DNA from: JBBDIK01 sp040880465
GTDB lineage: Bacteria; Actinomycetota; UBA4738; JBBDHU01
Assembly: GCA_040880465.1 (NCBI GenBank)
Contig: JBBDIK010000005.1
Coordinates: forward strand, 79,565-143,564
Reading direction: 5' to 3'
DNA length: 64,000 bases
The notes below the pieces were generated by a model, which did not search any database, had not been told where the DNA came from, and saw nothing but the letters and a program-made list of their open reading frames with translations. The position numbers and the translations under genes were made by a program. Positions 59,057 through 64,000 of this stretch are shown here, piece by piece; position 1 is the stretch's first letter, and every line of letters begins with the position of its first letter.

Positions 59057-59082
59057 AACCCCTCACACCGAGGGGTTTTTTC
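59057..59082 (+). terminator. leuA attenuator terminator
   Basis: AACCCCTC-acacc-GAGGGGTT followed by TTTTC: 8-bp stem identical to that before ilvB, with a better U-tract. 21 nt before the leuA GTG. Confidence 0.88.
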
Positions 59083-59102
59083 ATGCCAGGAGGTGAACTG
59101 AG

Positions 59103-60665
59103 GTGAGCGAGAACCACGTACGGTTCTTCGACACGACCCTGCGCGACGGCGAGCAAGCGCCGGGGATCGCGCTGACGCGCTCCGAGAAGGTCGAGATCGC
59201 CGAGCAACTCGCCCGCCTCAACGTGGACATCATCGAGGCCGGGTTCGCGATCAGCGGCGAAGGTGAGTTCCAGGCGATCCGTGAGATCGCGTCGTCGGTG
59301 CGCGGACCGGTGATCTGCTCGTTGGCGCGCGTAACGCTGGGTGACATCGATCGCGCGGCCGAGGCGCTCAAGGGCGCCGAGAACTGGCGTATCCACACGT
59401 TCATCTCGACGAGCGACATCCACATGGAGGACATGCTGCGGATGTCCAACAACCAGGTGCTGGACGCCATCCGCGACGGGGTCAAGCACGCGGTTGGCTA
59501 CACGCCGGACGTCGAGTGGTCGGCGCAGGACGCCACGCGCACCGAGTTGGACTTCCTGCTCGAGTGTTACCGCGTTGCGGTCGAGGCCGGTGCAACGACC
59601 ATCAACGTTCCGGACACGGTCGGCTATGCGATGCCGCACGAGTTCGGCGAGCTGGTGCGCATCGTGCGCGAGCAGACGCCGGACCACGTGACGATCTCGA
59701 CGCACTGCCACAACGACCTCGGGCTCTCGGTCGCGAACTCGCTGGCCGGGGTCGTGAACGGCGCGCGGCAGGTCGAGGTGGCGATCAACGGTATCGGCGA
59801 GCGCGCCGGTAACTGTTCGCTGGAAGAGATGGCGATGATCATCCGCACGCGCGGCAAGACGCTCGATCTGCAGCATCAGCTCAACACCAAGGAGATCATG
59901 CGTACCTCGCGGTTGGTGGCGATGACCACGGGCTATTCGGTGCAGCAGAACAAGGCCGTGGTCGGGTCGTCGGCGTTCGCGCATGAGAGCGGCATCCACC
60001 AGCACGGCGTGCTCTCCAACCGCGCGACCTACGAGATCATGGATCCGAAGGAAGTGGGCCTTGAGGGCAACCGCATCGTGCTCGGCAAGCACTCCGGGCG
60101 GCACGCGTTCGACGACGCCTTGCACAAGATGGGCTACGACCTGTCGGCGGACGCGCTGAACCTGGTCTTCGCGCGGTTCAAGGAGCTGGCCGATCGCAAG
60201 ATCGAACTGACCGACCAGGACCTTGAGGCGATCGTCTCGGAGGAGGTCGGCAAGTTCAAGCGGACCGTTGCGGACGAGTGGGTCATCGAATCCATCGAGT
60301 TCACCGGTGGCTCGGCCGTCTTGCCCCAGGCGACGCTTCGCGTGCGGCGCGGTGAGGTTGTGGTCGAGGATTCCGCGGAGGGCAACGGGCCCATCGACGC
60401 CGTCTGCTCGGCCGTGCAGCGTGCGACCGGGGTCTCCGCCAAGCTCATCTCGTTCAACGTGGCCGCGATCACCGGCGGTACCGATGCACTCGGCGACGTG
60501 GTCGTGCAGGTCGAGATCGACGGGCGGCGCGTGACGGGCCGCGGGGTGTCGGTGGACACGGTCGAGGCGAGCGGCCTGGCGTACCTGGCCGCGATCAACC
60601 GTTCGTTGCAGGTCGCTGCGGCCGAAGGCGAGGGACCCGGCTCCAGCGCGGATGTGACCCCGTGA
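59103..60665 (+). CDS. leuA: 2-Isopropylmalate synthase
   Basis: Condenses 2-oxoisovalerate with acetyl-CoA, first committed step of leucine synthesis. 520 aa, long (LeuA1-type) form. TIM-barrel motifs RFFDTTLRDGEQAPGIA and HCHNDLGLSVANS hold the metal ligands; the C-terminal half (from about 390) is the leucine-sensing regulatory domain (VQVEIDGRRVTGRGVSVDTVEA). GTG start with AGGAGGTGA upstream. Its GTGA stop overlaps leuB. Confidence 0.96.
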   Translation: MSENHVRFFDTTLRDGEQAPGIALTRSEKVEIAEQLARLNVDIIEAGFAISGEGEFQAIREIASSVRGPVICSLARVTLGDIDRAAEALKGAENWRIHTFISTSDIHMEDMLRMSNNQVLDAIRDGVKHAVGYTPDVEWSAQDATRTELDFLLECYRVAVEAGATTINVPDTVGYAMPHEFGELVRIVREQTPDHVTISTHCHNDLGLSVANSLAGVVNGARQVEVAINGIGERAGNCSLEEMAMIIRTRGKTLDLQHQLNTKEIMRTSRLVAMTTGYSVQQNKAVVGSSAFAHESGIHQHGVLSNRATYEIMDPKEVGLEGNRIVLGKHSGRHAFDDALHKMGYDLSADALNLVFARFKELADRKIELTDQDLEAIVSEEVGKFKRTVADEWVIESIEFTGGSAVLPQATLRVRRGEVVVEDSAEGNGPIDAVCSAVQRATGVSAKLISFNVAAITGGTDALGDVVVQVEIDGRRVTGRGVSVDTVEASGLAYLAAINRSLQVAAAEGEGPGSSADVTP

Positions 60666-61729
60666 GCAGGGGCGATCGTTCGTATCGGGTCGCGGTCATC
60701 GCGGGTGACGGTACCGGGCCCGAGGTGATCCGCGAGGGCCGCAAGGTCCTGGACGTGCAGGCCGCCGCGGGCGGGTTCGCGCTGGACTGGGTCGACTACG
60801 ACCTCTCGGGCGAACGCTACCTGCGCGACGGCGTGGTGCTGCCGGGGGAGACGTTCGACGAACTGCGGGCGGTGGACGCCATCTACCTAGGCGCCGTCGG
60901 GCATCCCGACGTACCACCCGGCGTGATCGAGCGCGGGCTGCTCCTCAAGCTGCGGTTCGAACTCGACCAGTACGTGAACCTGCGACCGATCGTGCGCTAC
61001 CCCGGTGTGCAGACGCTCCTGCCGTCCCAATCGGACGACGACGTGAACATGGTGGTCGTGCGCGAGAACTCCGAGGGGCTGTACAGCGGCGCCGGCGGGT
61101 TCCACCGCAAGGACACGCAGTACGAGGTCGCCGTGCAGGAGTCGATCAACACGCGCCACGGGGTCGAACGGATCGTGCGGTACGCGTTCGAGTTGGCGCG
61201 AACGCGCCGCAATCACCTGACGCTGGTCCACAAGACGAACGTGCTGACGTTCGCGGGCGACCTGTACCAGCGGGTCGTGAACGAGCTGGGTGCTGCCGAC
61301 TATCGGGACGTCGAAACGGCGTACGTGCACGTCGACGCCTGCTGCATCTACTTCCTGGACTCGCCGGGACGCTTCGATGTGATCGTGACCGACAACATGT
61401 TCGGCGACATCATCACCGACCTCGGCGCGATGATCCAGGGCGGGATGGGCGTGGCTGCCGGGGGGAACATCAACCCCGAGGGGGTCTCGATGTTCGAGCC
61501 GATCGGCGGGACCGCCCCGACGGAGGTCGGCAAGGACACGATCAACCCGATCGCGGCGATCGGCGCGGGGCAGATGCTGCTGGCGCAACTCGGTGAGACG
61601 GAGGCGGCGGCGAACGTCGACCGCGGCATCCGCTTCGCGGTGTCCAAGATGGAGTCGATGTCGGCCGGGAAGATGGGGTACCGGACCCAGGAGGTCGGCG
61701 ACCTGGTCGTGGAGGGGGCGTCCTCGTGA
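60662..61729 (+). CDS. leuB: 3-Isopropylmalate dehydrogenase
   Basis: NAD-dependent oxidative decarboxylation of 3-isopropylmalate. 355 aa. VAVIAGDGTGPEVIREG at the N-terminus, substrate-region VVRENSEGLYSG, catalytic VHKTNVLTF and VDACCIYF, C-terminal metal Asp in VTDNMFGDIITDLGAMIQGG. GTG start overlaps leuA by 4 bp. The gene could also serve the citramalate route (methylmalate dehydrogenase), since cimA follows directly. Confidence 0.95.
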   Translation: MSRGDRSYRVAVIAGDGTGPEVIREGRKVLDVQAAAGGFALDWVDYDLSGERYLRDGVVLPGETFDELRAVDAIYLGAVGHPDVPPGVIERGLLLKLRFELDQYVNLRPIVRYPGVQTLLPSQSDDDVNMVVVRENSEGLYSGAGGFHRKDTQYEVAVQESINTRHGVERIVRYAFELARTRRNHLTLVHKTNVLTFAGDLYQRVVNELGAADYRDVETAYVHVDACCIYFLDSPGRFDVIVTDNMFGDIITDLGAMIQGGMGVAAGGNINPEGVSMFEPIGGTAPTEVGKDTINPIAAIGAGQMLLAQLGETEAAANVDRGIRFAVSKMESMSAGKMGYRTQEVGDLVVEGASS

Positions 61730-63309
61730 GCGGCGGAGACCCCTCCGACCGCGCCGTCGAGCTGTACGACACCACGCTGCGTGACGGCGCGCAGGCGCCG
61801 GGTCTTTCCTACTCGGTCGAGGACCGCCTCAGGATTCTGCACAAGCTCGACGAACTGGGCATGCCGTTCATCGAGGGAGGCTGGCCCGGCTCCAACCCGC
61901 GCGACTCGGAGTTCTTCGAGGTGGCGGCCAAGGAGCCGCTGTCGAACTCGACGCTCGTCGCCTTCGGGATGACCCGCAAGGCCGGCGAGCAGGCCGAGGC
62001 AAGCATCGTCCTGAAGCCCATGCTCGACACCGGGACATCGACGGTGTGTCTGGTGGGCAAGTCCTGGGATCTGCACGTAACCGAGGCGATCCAGACCGAC
62101 CTGGCGGAGGGCGTCGCGATGGTGCGCGACTCGATCCGGTTCCTCACCGCCGAGGGCCGGCACGTCTTCTTCGACGCCGAGCACTTCTTCGACGGCTACA
62201 AGGCCAACCCGCAGTACGCGATGGAGGTACTGGCGGCCGCCGAGGAGGCGGGCGCCGAGCGGCTCGTGCTCTGCGACACGAACGGGGGAGCGCTCCCTTC
62301 GGAGGTCGCGCGTATCGTCGCCGAGGTGAAAGAGCGGACGCTCACTCCGCTGGGGATCCATGCGCACAACGACGCAGGGTGCGCTGTCGCGTCGACGCTG
62401 GCCGCGGTGGAGGCGGGGGCCCTGCAGGTTCAAGGGGTCATAAACGGCTACGGCGAGCGCACCGGCAACGCCGACCTCGTCCCCGTCATCGCGGACCTGA
62501 CGCTCAAGATGGGGATCGACGTCTTGCCCGAAGGTTCTGTGAAGCGGCTGACCGAGGTCGCGCACTTCGTGTCCGAGGTCGCGAACGTCATCCCCGATCC
62601 GCGCCAGCCGTACGCGGGCCGGCACGCGTTCACCCACAAGGCCGGGCTCCACACGTCGGGGGTCTCGCGGCTGACCGAAGCCTACGAGCACATCCCTCCG
62701 GAGTCGGTGGGGAACCTGCGCTCGGTCGCGGTCAGCGAACTCGGTGGCGGCTCCACGCTGCACATGAAGGCCGAGGGGTTCGGCATCGAACTGAACAAGG
62801 ACGCCGCCGGCACGATCCTGGACGTGGTTAAGGACAAGGAGGCCGGCGGCTACACCTACGAGGCAGCCGATGCGTCGCTCGAGCTGCTGATGCGACGGGC
62901 GCAGGGCTGGGAGCAGGAGTGGTTCGACATCGAGAGCTTCCGCGTGACGGTGGACCAGTGGGAGGGCGCGGGAACGCTCGCCGAGGCAACGGTGCGCGTG
63001 CAGGCCGGTGGCGAACGCCACATCGCGACCGCCGAGGGCCCCGGTCCGGTCGGCGCGCTGGACAACGCGTTCCGCAAGGCGATCGGTGAGATCTACCCGG
63101 AGATGGCCAACATCGAGCTGACCGACTACCGCGTGCGCGTGCTGGACACCAAGTCCGGGACCGGCGCGGTGGTGCGCGTGCTGATCGATTCGTCCAACGG
63201 CGAGCGGGAGTGGACCACGATCGGCGTCTCCGAGAACATCATCGAGGCATCGTGGGAAGCCCTGACGGATTCGATCGTGTACGGGTTGCTGCACCCGAGG
63301 ACCGGGTGA
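61726..63309 (+). CDS. cimA: (R)-Citramalate synthase
   Basis: Condenses pyruvate with acetyl-CoA, the start of the threonine-independent isoleucine route. 527 aa, in the CimA length class. VELYDTTLRDGAQAPGLS at the N-terminus and HAHNDAGCAVASTLAAVEAG in the barrel; VQGVINGYGERTGNADL is a typical CimA variant of the LeuA motif. The C-terminal regulatory domain starts near 400. GTG start overlaps leuB by 4 bp, so one attenuator controls leucine and isoleucine precursors. Confidence 0.93.
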   Translation: MSGGDPSDRAVELYDTTLRDGAQAPGLSYSVEDRLRILHKLDELGMPFIEGGWPGSNPRDSEFFEVAAKEPLSNSTLVAFGMTRKAGEQAEASIVLKPMLDTGTSTVCLVGKSWDLHVTEAIQTDLAEGVAMVRDSIRFLTAEGRHVFFDAEHFFDGYKANPQYAMEVLAAAEEAGAERLVLCDTNGGALPSEVARIVAEVKERTLTPLGIHAHNDAGCAVASTLAAVEAGALQVQGVINGYGERTGNADLVPVIADLTLKMGIDVLPEGSVKRLTEVAHFVSEVANVIPDPRQPYAGRHAFTHKAGLHTSGVSRLTEAYEHIPPESVGNLRSVAVSELGGGSTLHMKAEGFGIELNKDAAGTILDVVKDKEAGGYTYEAADASLELLMRRAQGWEQEWFDIESFRVTVDQWEGAGTLAEATVRVQAGGERHIATAEGPGPVGALDNAFRKAIGEIYPEMANIELTDYRVRVLDTKSGTGAVVRVLIDSSNGEREWTTIGVSENIIEASWEALTDSIVYGLLHPRTG

Positions 63310-63779
63310 CCGAGGCACTCCGGCCGCTCGAGTTCCTGCTCGGCACATGGGCGGGCGGCGGTGAGGGCGACTGGCCCACCGTCGGGCGGTTCACCTACCT
63401 GGAGGAGATGCGGTTCGCGTCCGGAGGCGGTGGCGAGGACTTCCCCTTCCTGGAGTACACGCAGCGGGCGTGGGATCCGGAGACGGGCGTCACGATGCAC
63501 CAGGAGCGCGGTTTCTGGCGGTACGGCGGAGACCGGGTGGACGTCACCTTGGCACACCCGATCGGCGTCACCGAGATCGGCGAGGGTGAGGTGTCCGACC
63601 ATTCGATCAGGCTCGTCTCTACCCGGGTGATGCAGGCGACGACGGGTCTTCCCGTGACCGGGCTGCTGCGTTCGTACCGGCTTGAGGGCGAGGACCTGCT
63701 CTACGAGATCAGCCTGTCAACGGGTGAAGTGCCTTTGACTCGCCACCTGACCGGCAAGCTGGCCCGGTCGGGGGACTGA
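63306..63779 (+). CDS. Nitrobindin-like (FABP/DUF1794) protein
   Basis: 157 aa. N-terminal LLGTWAGGGEGDWPTVGRFTYLEEMRF and later ERGFWRYGGDRVDVTLAHP match the bacterial nitrobindin/FABP-like family, which binds heme. GTG overlaps the cimA stop by 4 bp (GTGA), so it is translated with the leu operon. A metabolic link to branched-chain synthesis is not obvious. Confidence 0.82.
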   Translation: MTEALRPLEFLLGTWAGGGEGDWPTVGRFTYLEEMRFASGGGGEDFPFLEYTQRAWDPETGVTMHQERGFWRYGGDRVDVTLAHPIGVTEIGEGEVSDHSIRLVSTRVMQATTGLPVTGLLRSYRLEGEDLLYEISLSTGEVPLTRHLTGKLARSGD

Positions 63780-63923
63780 GCCGGCGTTCACGTCTTGACG
63801 GCGCTCGACAGCCTCTTGGGCCCTGGCCCCCGAGCCTGTCGGCTCACCGGCCCACAGGAAAACCGGACGTTCGCCCGATGTCGCCCCCCCCCCTCCTGGT
63901 TCCTAGACTTCCTCCTGTCTTCG

Positions 63924-63947
63924 CCGGGGACCGGACGCCGGTCCGGG
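63924..63947. other. Inverted repeat near the window end
   Basis: GGACCGG-acg-CCGGTCC inside a GC-rich stretch, about 16 nt before the last ATG. Could affect translation of the last gene or be an operator. Confidence 0.3.
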
Positions 63948-63962
63948 GAATGGGTGCTCGCC

Positions 63963-64000
63963 ATGAAGAGGCTACGCTGGATTTCGCTGCTCGCGTGCAT
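63963..64000 (+). CDS. Start of a gene with signal-peptide-like N-terminus (cut by window end)
   Basis: ATG followed by MKRLRWISLLAC, a short basic stretch and hydrophobic residues like a signal or lipoprotein peptide. Another frame from ATG 63950 is also open. Too short for any functional call; no ribosome-binding site is obvious. Confidence 0.3.
   Translation, partial: MKRLRWISLLAC

Overview
The window is a gene-dense, high-GC (roughly two-thirds G+C by eye) bacterial chromosome segment. It has about 60 protein genes and no recognisable rRNA, tRNA, CRISPR array or insertion sequence. Many GTG/TTG starts, several nearly leaderless promoters, a two-subunit glycine dehydrogenase (gcvPA/gcvPB), PAS-PucR regulators, single-chain ADP-forming acyl-CoA ligases and leader-peptide attenuators in front of ilvB and leuA fit a free-living, heterotrophic, deep-branching actinobacterium. 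A Chloroflexota-like lineage cannot be excluded from sequence alone.

Layout. 0-4.4 kb: glycine cleavage operon gcvT-gcvH-gcvPA-gcvPB (minus strand). 4.6-10.9 kb: a prepilin/PilX-like surface protein, two paralogous PAS-PucR regulators and an MFS transporter. 11-16.1 kb: acyl-CoA metabolism (crotonase, ADP-forming CoA ligase, acyl-CoA dehydrogenase) and an EamA exporter. 16.1-22.9 kb: a class III aminotransferase with a PotABCD-type polyamine ABC transporter and a HAD hydrolase. 23.2-28.1 kb: two copies of a TetR regulator plus PYROXD2-like FAD oxidoreductase module, each with its own operator. 28.5-36.5 kb: a second CoA ligase, an ArsR regulator facing a 15-residue Cys-rich microgene, a ClpN/MshEN fusion protein, a second acyl-CoA dehydrogenase, an orphan polyamine-type binding protein and a Met-rich cupredoxin. 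36.5-41.4 kb: Lrp regulator, Rieske oxygenase, and a TetR-controlled operon of a DAO-family amine oxidase and a threonine/serine dehydratase. 41.6-51.1 kb: ilvD-thrC, a secreted PKD-SGNH protein, a saccharopine-dehydrogenase-like enzyme, and attenuator-ilvB-ilvN-ilvC. 51.1-58.9 kb: an accessory islet with a RES/Xre toxin-antitoxin, a Fic fragment, a HicA-like pair, an HNH endonuclease and a MazG + DUF2075 nuclease-helicase pair. 59-63.8 kb: attenuator-leuA-leuB-cimA and a nitrobindin-like gene. A signal-peptide gene starts at the right edge.

How it fits together. Most of the window serves amino-acid and amine turnover: polyamine or quaternary-amine uptake, oxidative deamination and demethylation, glycine cleavage, and acyl-CoA oxidation ending in ADP-forming ligases. 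It also holds a nearly complete branched-chain amino-acid pathway (ilvBNCD, leuA, leuB, cimA; leuCD and ilvE are not here). ilvBNC and leuA-leuB-cimA are controlled by near-identical attenuators: a promoter, a 19-codon almost leaderless peptide ending in Leu/Ile/Val codons, a hairpin starting at the stop codon, and the same terminator stem. The 8-kb defence/toxin islet sits between these two operons and looks inserted.

The observations most worth follow-up are the ArsR-controlled 15-residue Cys4 peptide gene, the MazG/DUF2075 candidate defence pair with its divergent HNH neighbour, the twin attenuators, and the ClpN-MshEN fusion protein.
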